A stretch of 64,000 nucleotides of DNA, taken from Escallonia rubra. Its lineage: Eukaryota > Streptophyta > Magnoliopsida > Escalloniales > Escalloniaceae. The stretch spans positions 310,001-374,000 of the forward strand of contig JAVXUO010001298.1 in assembly GCA_033065855.1 (NCBI GenBank), in the 5' to 3' direction. Below the pieces are notes generated by a model. That model did no database searches and was not told the DNA's origin. It worked only from the letters and a program-made list of their open reading frames with translations. The position numbers and the translations under genes were made by a program. This document shows, piece after piece, positions 23,666 through 36,156 of this stretch (position 1 is its first letter; the number at the start of each line of letters is the position of its first letter).

Positions 23666-26534
23666 AAAGCTCCTAAACTGCAATGCCACACTACAAAATA
23701 TAAAATGTATGCTGGTATGGAGCATAAACAACTATATGACAAAATAATACTATGATTCTTGTCGGAGCATACCTTTTTTGTCTTGCCATTATACATTTTT
23801 TAATGTTATAAAGTACTTTAATTCAACGATAATCACATAGAACGAGTCAGCAGGACAAAAATTGCATTGTCCCACCAATCATTTTGAGAGATATATTAGG
23901 AGGGATGGATGTGATAGAATGAGAGGTTAGGAACAAAATGAGATTATTTTATAACATATTCAATGACCTTAACTGAGCGGGACGATCAATACCACACAAT
24001 ACAATACTGACCGGAGCCGGAGAAGCTGCAGTAAATGGTCATTAGTAATATGTATTGTCTACATTAGATTGGAGGCACTAATGTTGTTCCGTATTAGATT
24101 AAATTGTCGTCCAAGATGTTATATAGCAACGCGAATGTGTCACGGGGAGGACAAAAGCCTGATCACGACATGACGCGTGTTTAGGACATGACTAAGTAGG
24201 CCTGATCGTGATATTATACCAAAGTTTCATATCCGACCCAAAAGTATTCTCATGGAATGGAAAATGAAGATCATGATATCATACTAAAGTTTCATGAAGT
24301 CCTCTATCTTTCATACTTTGTTAATTAGCGATACAAGGGGGTAACGACGTGCTTCACTCCCTTTGAGTCCTACGACTCATGCTGTCGGTTCCACACTTCA
24401 CACGCTTGTTTATATTTTAGTTACTTGAAATAGAAAACAAGCAGTCTCGGCCATATTCGTATTCTTCTTTCCGATAAAAACACACCAACGAAAATTTAGT
24501 TTTAATGCTACAAGCGATTAAAGGAAAGAAAAGAAAAGAAAGAAAGAAGGAGAAACGAAACTAGAGGCATCCAAAGGCTAGGATACTCCCAAACAGTACC
24601 ACACAAATGTAACCCTTCTTTATCTAGTCTAGAGAAAGACCAACAAAGCACAGCCGTCAGTTAAATGCAAATATAAGGACCATATAGCTACCATAACCAT
24701 TCTATTCAATTCTGTACTAGCAAAGACAGGGAATGGGAAAACTTAGCTAGGGAACAAAACATATTGACAGCATCTTGTCGAAAACTGATTCTTGACAAAG
24801 GCACCTACAAGGTATACGTCAAACTTGATTAAAATAAAAATCTGTTGAGCTCCTCGAATTCACAAGTTCATGTGATGCTGGTAATTTCAGAGGTCATCTT
24901 TCTTCTTATTTCCTGTTCCCCATGCATGTCCATCTACATCTATGCGTGGTTCCCTCTTGGCTTCCTTCAATGAATTGCTTCGTCCAAGCTCTATCTTCTT
25001 TTCTAGCCAAGTTTGATGATCTCCTTTCAATGTGATGGACGACGTTTACTTCAGCTTGTAAAGCCTTTTATGTCATCTGAACAAACCGTTGCGACGGGTT
25101 TCTACGAGAGATGTGATCCATTTTCGCCTAGACGAAGGGATTTAAGAAAAATAAAAAAGGATTTACTCGTTGGTTTTTCTTTGTTTGGTTTTTTTTTATT
25201 CTCGCATTTTGCCTTTCTTTTTTGGGAACGAAATGGGGAGCTGCAATGAAACAGGTGAGCTTTGATGATATATTTTATTTTATGTTCGTCTGTAAATTTA
25301 AGTTTTTATTCAGTTATTTTCCCTGTGCAAGATCATACATTCAAGTTCCATGTAAAGCGGGAGATTTGGAACAATAGCGAAACAAAGCTATTGCCCGTTG
25401 TGTAACGTGGACGCACATTGTGTCCAGTACACCCAAACTACAAGAAAAAATATTATTATTCGTTGTGGGAAAGACGATATTGTTTGCGGCATTACAAGCT
25501 ATGCACGTTCTACCCTTTGTGACCTCAGACTATTTCTAACCATTAATTTCATCTTGAAAAAATAGAGAACAAAAAGCTGCCCAAGATAGAGGAAAACATA
25601 AATTTCGTCCTTACATGACATTATAAATCTTGTCATTACTTACCCTCTTTAGTATAATGCATCAGCTTTTATTCAAAATGCTTATGATTTTTTATCAAAC
25701 TATGGTGCTACGGTCCTACCTGCACAATGATTACCCAAACTTCAATCATAACTTCTCTTACAAATTTTATCAAAAAATAAGTTGTTTTCTTTTCCTTTCA
25801 GAGTGGTTTGGTGAATGTTGGAACAATCACATCACATATAATATATATTTCCATTTACTATACTGATATATTATTCCTCTAACGATTATTGCGTCGTTCA
25901 TTATAAGATTAAAAGATGTTTTCACGTCATATATATATATCGTTCAAAAGTTATCGTACATGACTCATGACACGAAAGTAATAATTTCTGACACTTTTTA
26001 CTCTTGGTGACAAAAATTTGAAACAAATGTTAGATATTCGATTTTAGAGATTATGCAAATTAATCAACCGAACGGAAGAAAAGAGATTGTATCGAATCAG
26101 GACTCTACTGCCTCTCACGGGGGACCCCCGAAGACGACGAACTGGAATAATGAGTTTATAAAATGACTTAAGAGCGTACATTGTTTGAAAATTTTCCACC
26201 ACTATCAAACATAACATGTGGCCAAGATTTGTCATGTACTTGCTGCCCTTTGGGGTTATCTTTTAACCAAATCTATGTTCTTCCTCTCTTATAGAAAATT
26301 CGGAATCTTTAACTCCTTGAAAATTGCGGGAAGTTGAGCATAGGGTGATATTTTTTTTTTAAACCTAAAATGAGACGAAAGTTTTCTAAGATTGAATAGT
26401 TAGCAAAAATCCACGTTGGTCTGTAAAGAGCTAATCGACCACACTCAGGTGGTGCATGACATCAAGTGCTCTCGTGTAGTTGTATACGAGCATGCTCCCC
26501 TTGTTCTCCCTATGAACACCAAAAGAGAAACGAC
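23666..26534. other. Gene-poor intergenic stretch
   Basis: AT-rich throughout. It includes a purine-rich AAAGAAAAGAAAGAAAG tract at 24521-24550 and the sequence CTACAAGAAAAAATATT at 25438, which recalls a CACTA terminus but lacks the leading CAC and a partner. I see no gene. Confidence 0.45.
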
Positions 26535-27249
26535 CAGTGGTGGAACTATTCAAGAGCCGGGGGACAATACCCCCCCTTTTTATTTTACCAACATAATCTT
26601 TGGTTAAAGTATTAAAACTAAAAATAATTTATTTTACCAACATAAAATTTGTTTAAAGTAGTAAAAAGTTATAATTTCCGATTATATATTTTGAGATTTG
26701 AACACTTTCAATTTATTTTGTCTTTGAAGGTTAAGATTTTGTTATTAACAAGTGCCACTAAAAGCCATTTGAAGTTTGATAATTTAAGTTTGGAGTAAAT
26801 TTCCTATATGTTGTTGTTTTAATTATAATTCACAGGAAAATTATGTTAGTTTATTTGTCTTGTATAGACAAACTCAAAGTTTTATTAATACTTTTCTCGC
26901 TACTCAGTCTCAAATATAATTTTTTTCATATACGTGCAGTTGAAATACTCACGAGTACTATAGTATCTAATCAAATTATTTCTAAACTATTATGCAAAGA
27001 CTAGAACGTATAAATGCATGCAAATGATATAACCTCCATATAAATGTGATGCTATTACTATAATGCACATAGACATATGATTCATTTAGTACATCGTGTG
27101 CAATTGAAGAATAGAAATATTTCAAATTAACTTAATGTCACTTCTTGCACCAAAATTGGTCTATTAAATCAATTTTACAACACTAGTCGCTAAAATTTTT
27201 ACATGTAACTCTTGGCCCCCCTCGATATAACATCCTGGATCCGTCCCTG
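26535..27249. mobile_element. hAT-type non-autonomous element
   Basis: The left end CAGTGGTGGAACTATTCAAG and right end GGATCCGTCCCTG are imperfect inverted repeats of the CAGGGGCGGA family, with GGGGGAC and GGCCCCCC just inside. Flanks GAAACGAC and AAAGCGAT (5 of 8 bases equal) are compatible with a decayed 8-bp target duplication. The AT-rich interior encodes nothing recognisable. Confidence 0.6.
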
Positions 27250-27631
27250 AAAGCGATAGTGGCTAAAGGACCTAGCTAGAGAATGACAGTCGTAAATGAT
27301 CACTTCTATATCAGAACTTGGTCCGGAGTTATCTTGTAACAGTTTAATTATGCATCTATTGTCCCCTTTCAGGATAACTGATATAAATCTTAATTCTTGC
27401 GCCAGTTTCAATCATTTTTTAGCTGCTAATGCTTCAAATGTAAGAAAACTTATGCCATTTCCAGTAGACCGGACTAGTTCATCCTGGAATAGTCTGGTTG
27501 TGAGAATTATTTTTTATGTGTAGAAGGTCATAGGTTTTGGTTTCAGAGAGTGCAATATCCTGGGGTAGATGAGGGAAATGGCTACTTCAATCATGTGGAC
27601 CATAGATCCAAGGCATCCAATGGGCAAAACA

Positions 27632-27731
27632 ATATGAAGTTATGCAAAGTTAAAACACGTCTATATTGACTTGTGGCAAAACATTAACATGAAGTTATGC
27701 AAAGTTAAAACACGTCTATATTGACTTGTGT
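27632..27731 (+). repeat. Short tandem duplication (58-bp period)
   Basis: ATGAAGTTATGCAAAGTTAAAACACGTCTATATTGACTTGTG occurs twice, starting near 27632 and 27690, with about 42 bases identical between copies. Surrounding 27250-28107 contains no gene. Confidence 0.85.
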
Positions 27732-28107
27732 TATTAAGTGAAGAAAATTTCCTAAAGAAGATGTATGCTTCACGATTTCACATATTGTATTGATCGTGAG
27801 TCATAACCCTCCTTAATATGTATTTACGGTTTATGTACCGCTTTCTTATCGTAATTTTTTTTTTTTTGGTCGATATCGTAAAATCCATTAGCTACACACA
27901 TTGTGCATATATATAACCACGTCCGACAGCAATGCGTACTAGAATTATGCATTGATATACATGTATATGCCGTAAATAAAGGCAGATCTAAATCATGGCT
28001 GACCTTGGACAGTACAATGCCAAGGGATTCGTGCACCTTCTCCGCATGGTACTTACAACCAAACAACGTAACCCAGTTGGATTCTTTTTGTTTCGTAGTA
28101 TTTCATC

Positions 28108-28413
28108 GGTCCCACATAATTCGATCAACTTTGACTCTTGCACACATATTAAGTATTCAAGTCATATATTGCGTGTTTCTCATTCTATCACTTAAAGAGA
28201 GAAGTGGAAGAAAGTCGGTCATGAGAAAAAAAATTAGTTACTGGAGTATTAGAAAGAGAAAGAATAAAAAAATGTTAGAAATTGTGTCTGAAAAATGAAA
28301 ATGAATTGATTGAGAGTTAAATGTGGAGAGAAAAATAGTAAAAAAAAAATTTAATTTAAAAAATGAATAATTTTTGTGGGACGATAGAAAAAGATGATCA
28401 ATTTATATGGGAC
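28108..28413. mobile_element. Small MITE with GGTCCCA inverted ends
   Basis: The left end GGTCCCACATAATTCGATCAACTTT and the reverse complement of the right end, GTCCCATATAAATTGATCATCTTT, match over about 25 bp with a few differences. The interior is AT-rich, about 306 bp in all. The target duplication is not resolved; Stowaway-like or MULE-like are both possible. Confidence 0.55.
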
Positions 28414-28763
28414 ATGGGGAAATTGTTTCTAAAGATATTGCCCACCAAATTTTGTTGGGTGAGAATAGTCAATCTTGGATCTTGTGCGGCCAAATGGAGC
28501 CAAAAACAATAAATTCAGAATAAACTTTTTTTTACACAGAGTTGAAAGAGAAAAAAAAAACATGGGTAATAAAAGCTCTGATTGTGCGATTTCTGACGGC
28601 ATTCTTGACAGTTGACACCCACACCAAGGGGGGCCAAGAGGTGTAATTTGAAAGAAAAGCTTTCGAGCTCCACCAGTAGTTCATGTGATGCAGAGTCTGA
28701 CCGGAGACAAGTTTCCAGCAATGGCTTCCTCAGGGGGTGGTTCACTTGGTAGACACCATTTTT

Positions 28764-28765
28764 CC

Positions 28766-28803
<38 letters not shown>
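28764..28803 (+). repeat. Compound (CT)n(CA)n microsatellite
   Basis: A run of CT (28764-28787) passes directly into CA (28787-28803), about 160 bp upstream of the first ATG of the ABCC gene. CT-rich tracts are common in plant 5' UTRs and core promoters, so it may lie in the leader. Confidence 0.9.
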
Positions 28804-28966
28804 CCACCCAGCCTATGCATGTCCATTTATACTTACCTTGAGAGGTTCGAGTTTGGCTTCTATATAGTGAAACTACTTTCTAAGTTCTATTTGGTAGATT
28901 CTGGTGTGTATGGGTGATTTTCAATCTGAGAAGTTGTGTTCTCTTCATCTTCATTGAGTTCTATAT

Positions 28967-31900
28967 ATGGCTTTTCCTGAAAAGTTAACCATGAGTGCAC
29001 ATAGTGAGTACAATAATGTGGTACTCATTTTGTTTCTTTGTATGAAACACCTTATGTGCTGCTTCTTCCTTTTCCTTTTGATATCACAGGCATATGGGTT
29101 AATCATGATTCTGATTTGTTCTAACTTACTTAAATATGCAGTCGGATTCACTTGGACTTGTGATGGAGAATTCAACTTGGGTTCAACATGCACTCAGAGG
29201 ACTATACTAGATGCCTTGAACCTACTATTCCTCTTTGTTTTCTGTCTAACCTTGTTTGTAAGTTCTGTAAGGAAAAATAACCTCAATGGGCATGCTAGAA
29301 GAGATTGGATCACTTTAGCAGTTGCAGTCTGTTGCTTTCTCACTGGCATTGCATACCTAAGTGGTGGCATAGTGGACCTCATAGCTAAAAGTGGAGGATT
29401 CACTCAGTTGAACTGGTCGATGTACTTGGTTAGAGCACTACTCTGGATCTCTCTAACTTTTTCCTTGCTCGTACGAAGAACTAAGTGGATCACTATCCTA
29501 GTTTCTGCTTGGTGGGTATCTTTCTTTCTATTGGTTTCGGCTTTGAACGCCGAGGTTTTGATCAAAGAACATGGTATCTTGATCTTGGATGTGGTATCAT
29601 GGCCTGTGAACTTCTTGCTTGTCTTCTGTGCTTTGAGAAATTTCAGTCGCTTAGGTTCCCAACATACGGGTATTAAAAGCTTATCAGAACCTTTATTAGT
29701 ACGGAGGTCTCAGAAAAGTGATAACCAACTAAGCTATGCCAGTATTCTTAGCAAATTGACATTTTCTTGGGTTAATCCTTTGATTTCCTTGGGGTATTCA
29801 AAACCGTTAGTGATTGAAGACATCCCTTCTTTAGTGTCCGAAGACCAAGCAACTGTAGCCTATAAGAAATTTGCACAAGCATGGGAAAGACTACAGAAAG
29901 AAAAGAGTTCAACTTCAGACAATACCAGCAACTCGGTCCTGCAGGCAATTGCAAGAGTTTACTGGAAAGATATGGTCTTTGTAGGAATTTGTGTATTTCT
30001 TAGGACAATTTCCATTGTGGTTGCTCCCTTGCTACTCTATGCCTTTGTGAACTATTCAAACAACGAAACTGAAAATACCAACCAAGGTCTCATGTTAGTG
30101 GGGTTCCTAGTTGTTATCAAGGTGGTTGAATCTTTGTCCCATCGTCATTTCTTTTTCAATTCAAGGAGGACCGGTATGAAGATGAGATCGGCTCTCATGG
30201 TAGCAGTATACCAGAAGCAGCTTAAGCTTTCGAGTTTAGGAAGGCAAAGGCATTCAACGGGGGAAGTTGTAAATTATATCGCGGTTGATGCTTATCGGAT
30301 GGGGGAATTTCCTATGTGGTTCCATGTGGGATGGTCTTCTACTGTGCAACTCTTTCTAGCCATCGGTGTCCTTTTCAGCATTGTGGGCATAGGTGTTCTT
30401 CCTGGTTTAGTCCCTCTTCTCATATGTGGGCTTCTTAACGTGCCCTTTGCCTTGTCACTTCAAAAGTGTCAGACTGAATTCATGATCGCGCAAGACAAGC
30501 GACTCAGGTCCACGTCAGAGATCCTGAACAATATGAAAATCATCAAGCTACAGTCCTGGGAAGAGAAATTCAAGAACTTGATTGAATCCTATCGAGAAAG
30601 TGAATTCAAATGGTTGGCTGCATCTCAGTACATGAAGGTTTATGGCACTGCTTTGTATTGGATGTGTCCAACAATAGTTTCTGCGGTCATTCTATCTGGA
30701 TGCGCACTTTTTAAGAGCGCGCCATTGGATGCTGGCACTATTTTTACCATTTTGGCAGCGCTGCGTACCATGTCAGAACCAGTGAGAATGATTCCCGAGG
30801 CTCTTTCCGCTGTAATCCAGGTCAAGGTCTCTTTTGAAAGGATCAATTCTTTTCTGCTCGACGATGAACTCAAAAATGAGGAAAAAAGGAGAAACCCAGT
30901 GCCGCGGGAATCAGATGGCTGTGTTAGAATAAAAACAGGTAGTTTCAGTTGGGATCCAGAATCAGAAACTCCAACACTCAGAGACGTAAATTTAGAAGTA
31001 AAACGGGGACAAAAAGTTGCAATATGTGGTCCAGTTGGGGCTGGGAAGTCATCACTTTTATGTGCTATACTTGGAGAAATAACCAAAACTTCAGGAACTG
31101 TGAGTCTCGAAAACAATCCTTGATTTGCAAATTATGAGCTAAATTTATCTCCATAACTGTACTTTATTTTTGTGCTTTGCGCCCAGGTGGATGTTTTTGG
31201 ATCTATTGCTTATGTTTCTCAATCTTCTTGGATCCAAAGTGGGACAATTCGGGATAACATACTTTCTGGAAAGCCAATGGAGACAACCAGATATGAGAAA
31301 GCCATAAAAGTATGTGCTTTAGACAAGGATATAGATAGTTTTCCCCATGGTGATCTCACAGAGATAGGCCAGAGGGGCCTTAATATGAGTGGAGGACAGA
31401 AGCAAAGGATTCAACTTGTTCGTGCAGTCTACAATGACGCTGATATTTATCTTCTCGACGACCCCTTCAGCGCTGTAGATGCACATACTGCAGCAACCCT
31501 TTTCAACGTAAGATTTTCTGCATTTGTATGCGTATACATGTAGTCCCCTGTCCCCCTAAAGAAGACCTCTTTTTGGTGTTTCCCTTGCGATATTTTCGTG
31601 TTTACCATTTAAAATTTACTGACCATATCTGTTGCCACAACATCTCTTTTGTTTGTTTTGTGGAGGAGACTCGGTGAAAAAGTTGTCTGCATGAACTTGT
31701 TATTCTCATTGTTTAAGGGTGGAAGGAATCCATGATCCCATCCAAGATGTTTCCTTCTTACAAGAACTTGTGTATATGATTACAGGACTGTGTCATGGCT
31801 GCTCTAGAGGAAAAGACTGTCATTCTTGTGACTCATCAAGTGGAATTTCTCTCAGCTGTTGATAAGATTTTGGTAATTATACCCCCATTTCTTCGTGATC

Positions 31901-34900
31901 ATATCTATAGGTTTCGAATCATTTGCATCGTCTGATTTTCTTTCTATACTCTAGGTTATCGAAGGCGGACAAGTTACTCAATCAGGAAGCTATATGGAAC
32001 TGCTGACGGCAGGGACAGCATTTGAACAGCTTGTGAATGCTCATAAAAGTTCGATAACAGTTTTGGAATCTTCGATAAATGAAAGCGAAGGTGGACCTCA
32101 GACGGGAGATAATGATAGACTGAAAGGCACTGACAGGCCTTATCTTAGTAAGGAAAACAGCGAGGCTGACATTTCCGTCAAGTGTTTGCCAGGAGTACAG
32201 TTGACAGAAGAAGAAGAGAAAGAGGTTGGCGACGTTGGGTGGAAGCCGTTCTTGGATTACATCCTCGTGTCGAAGGGACTATTCTATCTATGTTCAAGTG
32301 CACTAACTCAGGCTGCTTTTGTTGCTCTTCAGGCAGCCTCGAGTTATTGGCTAGCATTTGGCACTCAGATTCCTAAAATGAGCAGCCTCGTCCTAATTGG
32401 TGTTTACACTCTTATTTCAACAAGCAGTGCCGTTTTCGTGTTCCTGAGATCTCGATTGGCGGCTCTTCTTGGACTGAAAGCTTCAAAAGCCTTCTTCTCC
32501 GACTTCACCAATTCGGTTTTCAACGCTCCCATGCTCTTCTTCGACTCTACCCCAGTTGGCCGGATTTTGACCCGAGTGAGTTTAGACTTCTTTCTTCACC
32601 CCCACCTTTGCAACAAGCTTTCTACTGTATGGACAGATTATATCGTGATGTTGTCCTGCAGGCTTCATCAGATTTGAGTGTGTTGGATTTTGACATCCCT
32701 TTCTCCATTGCGTTTGTTCTGGCATCTGGCATTGAATTGCTCGCAACTATTGGCATTATGGCCTCAGTGACATGGCCAGTGCTCATTGTAGGCATCCTTG
32801 CTACAATAGCATCAAAATATGTTCAGGTGAGTTAGTCCAATATTTTATTTTATTTTTTTGTAAGCTTTCACTCTTTGGATCGGAGAATCCCTTGCTGAGA
32901 TTAGTTCCGTTTCTGGCTGAAGGGCTATTATCAAGCATCTGCGAGGGAACTGATGCGGATTAACGGAACAACAAAAGCTCCCGTCATGAACTATACAGCC
33001 GAGACATCTCTAGGCGTAGCTACAATAAGGGCATTTAACATGGCAGACAGATTCTTCCAAAACTATCTCAAGCTTGTCGACACAGACGCAGCGACTTTCT
33101 TTTTCTCTAGTGCAACCTTGGAGTGGTTGGTTTTGAGAACAGAAACACTTCAAAACCTGACCCTGTTCACTGCTGCTCTTCTCCTAGTTTTACTTCCCAA
33201 GGGCTATGTTCCTCCAGGTACTCATGAACAGTTCATGTGTTTTTTAGAGATGTTCAGCTAGCTACATTCTTCACGTGAAGTTTGACTTTTAACAGGGATG
33301 GTGGGACTTTCTCTTTCTTACGCTCTGGCACTGACGGGCACACAAGTGTTCTTGACCCGATGGTATTGCAGCTTATCAAATTACATCGTTTCAGTAGAAC
33401 GCATCAAACAGTTCATGCGCATACCACCCGAGCCTCCAGCAATCTTGGAGGATAACAGGCCACCGTCTTCGTGGCCTTCCAAGGGTAGGATAGATTTGGA
33501 AGACCTCAAGGTAAGGAAACCAATAAGCGTTTGTTTACCATACACCAAGTTTTGAGCCATTTAATGGGACCAAAACAATACTCAACAAGCTCTAAAGAAG
33601 AAAATCATGATTGACCATTTGGGTGGTTTTGCAGATAAGATACCGACCAAATTCTCCACTAGTTCTCAAGGGGATAAGTTGTACATTCAGAGAAGGGACT
33701 AGAGTAGGCATTGTTGGAAGGACTGGGAGTGGCAAGACTACACTAATAACGGCTCTGTTTCGACTGGTAGAACCCAGTAGCGGGAGAATTCTTATAGATG
33801 GACTTGACATCTGCTCTATAGGTCTTAAGGATTTGAGGATGAAACTCAGTGTCATTCCGCAGGAGCCAACTCTTTTCAGGGGCAGTATTCGAACCAACAT
33901 GGACCCTCTAGGCAATTACTCAGATGATGAAATATGGAAGGCAAGCACACTCATAAGTCACTCTTTTGTAAACTTAGAATTTTTTGAATATCTTAAAACA
34001 ATACCATTTTGCAACTCCTTCGATAAAACTGGCTAATTCATTGTTTTGCAGGCACTAGAGAAATGTCAGCTAAAGTCTACCATCAGCAGTCTTCCAAACT
34101 TACTGGATGCCTCTGGTTAGTTAACTTCAGCACGCACGCTAGTAGAGCAACTCAAAAAACGATAGAATGGCAGATTTCTGTTGCAAAAAGATTAAAAGAA
34201 GAGAAGAAGAATACAGTTCATGTTTTGCCTTAGTAAGGGATATGAAGATCCTTAACTTCATTCCATGTTTCGCTTTTTCTAATTGGCTTTGACAGTAAGT
34301 GATGACGGCGAGAACTGGAGTGCGGGACAGCGCCAGCTCTTCTGTCTTGGAAGGGTACTTCTGAGGAGAAACAGAATCCTAGTTCTGGATGAAGCAACTG
34401 CCTCAATTGACTCGTCCACGGATGCCATTCTACAAAGAATCATTAGGGAAGAATTCTCAAATTGCACGGTGCTAACCGTTGCTCACAGGGTTCCAACTGT
34501 CATAGACAGCGACATGGTCATGGTCCTTTCCTTTGGTATGCCTCCATATAAACCGTATCCCCTGCATTTTTTCGTAGTAAAATCGCAGCGTCTTGCATTA
34601 CCAGAACATGTGCCTTTTCTCCACTACACATTCAGGCACGTTATTAACATTGCTACACAATCTAGAGATGCTATTTTCGCAAAAAAAGGCTACTCAAGCC
34701 AGGCTAAAGTTAGCGAGGCTAGTGTTTTAGTCAACTTCGATAAACCTCACCAGAACAAGTGAAGGAGGAAGGGTAGTTATCTGTAGATATCTAAGAAAAA
34801 TTACAATATGGGTGTTTATGAATTTGCAGGGAAGCTGATGGAGTATGATGAACCTTCAAGGCTTATGGAGACAGATTCCTTCTTTTCTAAGTTGGTAGCA

Positions 34901-34960
34901 GAGTACTGGTCCAGCTGTAGAAGGAACTCTGTTGAGAGATTCAGCGACTATCACGAGTGA
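28967..34960 (+). CDS. ABCC8: ABC transporter C family (MRP type), ABCC8-like
   Basis: Twelve exons: 28967-29003, 29142-31099, 31187-31507, 31786-31872, 31955-32575, 32662-32826, 32923-33217, 33296-33510, 33635-33940, 34052-34115, 34296-34535, 34830-34960; about 1479 aa, the usual length of a full ABCC protein. Order: hydrophobic N-terminal TMD0, TMD1, NBD1 (Walker [12 protein letters not shown], signature MSGGQKQR, Walker [12 protein letters not shown]), an acidic linker, TMD2, NBD2 (Walker [12 protein letters not shown], signature WSAGQRQL, Walker [13 protein letters not shown]-loop AHRVPTV). NBD1 has the Asp-Asp Walker B of MRPs. ABCC proteins move glutathione, glucuronide and other conjugates, mostly into the vacuole; the substrate here is unknown. 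Intron 1 (138 bp) has no stop and keeps frame, so retention would add 46 hydrophobic residues and the true N-terminus is uncertain. Intron 9 has a GC donor. Subtype ABCC8 is inferred from the N-terminal sequence. Confidence 0.92.
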
Positions 34961-35350
34961 CAACTTCACAGATAAGCATTACAATGCACAAGGTCGCTGT
35001 GTAGTTTCTGCATAATTGGATGGTTTATAAAAGAATGATAATGCTGCAATTTTTAGAGAGAGAGCACTTCAATACGACAGTTGTGATGGTAAGAATTGAA
35101 GCACGTATATTACATAGACTGCAACTGAAATGTGACAATACTGTAAGTCTGTAGCAATAATAATTGATCCATAGATGTAACTCAGGTGTCATATACCTAT
35201 GCTTCACAGACGAAACCCGTGTTGCTGCACGACTTTGTTGCCATGAGTAAAGCTAAAATCTAACAAATTGGCGATTATCACAGTTACCTTTACCCCCCAC
35301 ACATCCCATAAGGGTCATTCCCATGAAATTTACTTCGGCTTCCAACAATC
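34961..35350 (+). other. 3' flank of the ABCC gene
   Basis: AT-rich sequence that probably includes the 3' UTR. It separates the ABCC gene from the convergent helicase fragment on the minus strand. No other gene was seen. Confidence 0.4.
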
Positions 35351-35960
35351 TTAAGTTCTTTTTTTCCTGAGCTTGGATGTAGTGCTACCAGTATCAAAAT
35401 TTATCTTCGGTGGAAACGAAAAGCCAAAGGAAGCAGCCACAGCCTGCCAGAGATTCAAGAATGTACTTTATGCCAAATTTTATCTCAAAAGAAAAATGAA
35501 ATATTGCTTCGAGAACTCAAAGGTTTACAGTTCTCCACTATCTGCCGCCAAGTGCCTACTACTCTATGTATTTATGGCATGCAGTTAACCTATATGGAAT
35601 ATATATTCTTCCTTACATTATATCTGCATTATACCAATGGCTTCCAGCAATTTCCCGTGTGATAGCTTAGAATTTCCTTGGAGAGGTTTACCTGGAGATC
35701 GAGACGGTGAACATCAAACACATCCTTTATAGGATGTGAATTGCATAACAATATGTTGGATCTATAAGCATCTTTAGCAGACTTCATCAGATTGTAGCTC
35801 TTGGCTATCACCTTCTCCTGCATCAGTTCAAATGCACCATGGTTAAAACCAGCAGTAACTATTGCAAAAAGAAAATTATACTGGAAGTGTGATATAGCAG
35901 AAACGTACCGGGACAGCACTTTGCAGCCTCAAATCAGCAATAAAACGTGATTCTGATTTT
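35351..35960 (-). pseudogene. 3' fragment of a HAS1/DDX18-type DEAD-box RNA helicase (RH27/RH51-like)
   Basis: Two exon-like segments keep good splice sites and a common phase: 35817-35692 (42 codons) and 35443-35351 (30 codons plus TAA). The reading contains EKVIAKSYNLMKSAKDAYRS, IKDVFDVHRLDLQ and AVAASFGFSFPPK and ends SKLRKKRT, which matches the C-terminal DUF4217 region of nucleolar HAS1/RH51 helicases (60S ribosome biogenesis). A further upstream segment ends at 35909 with a GT donor but resembles the family poorly. The helicase core with its DEAD box is not found upstream to 38 kb, where repeats begin at 36157. This is therefore a stranded gene end, probably a pseudogene. Confidence 0.72.
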
Positions 35961-36156
35961 TGACAGAGGAATACTAATTCCACCATGTTTAGTGAACAAT
36001 GACAAGGTATTCTCGTATCTTCTTGCCTTGATTAATCATAAACCACGCACTTTTTAAGTTCCACAATAAGACAACCTGTGAGGCACTATTTTCTTTTCAA
36101 AAAAGCATAAGGGGAAGCACAGTTTATAGGAATTCTTGATTCATCAAAGCACCTAG

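Noticed and set aside
25438-25560. CACTA transposon end (ACTACAAGAAAAAA)
   Set aside because: The leading CAC is missing, and no partner terminus or subterminal repeats were found.
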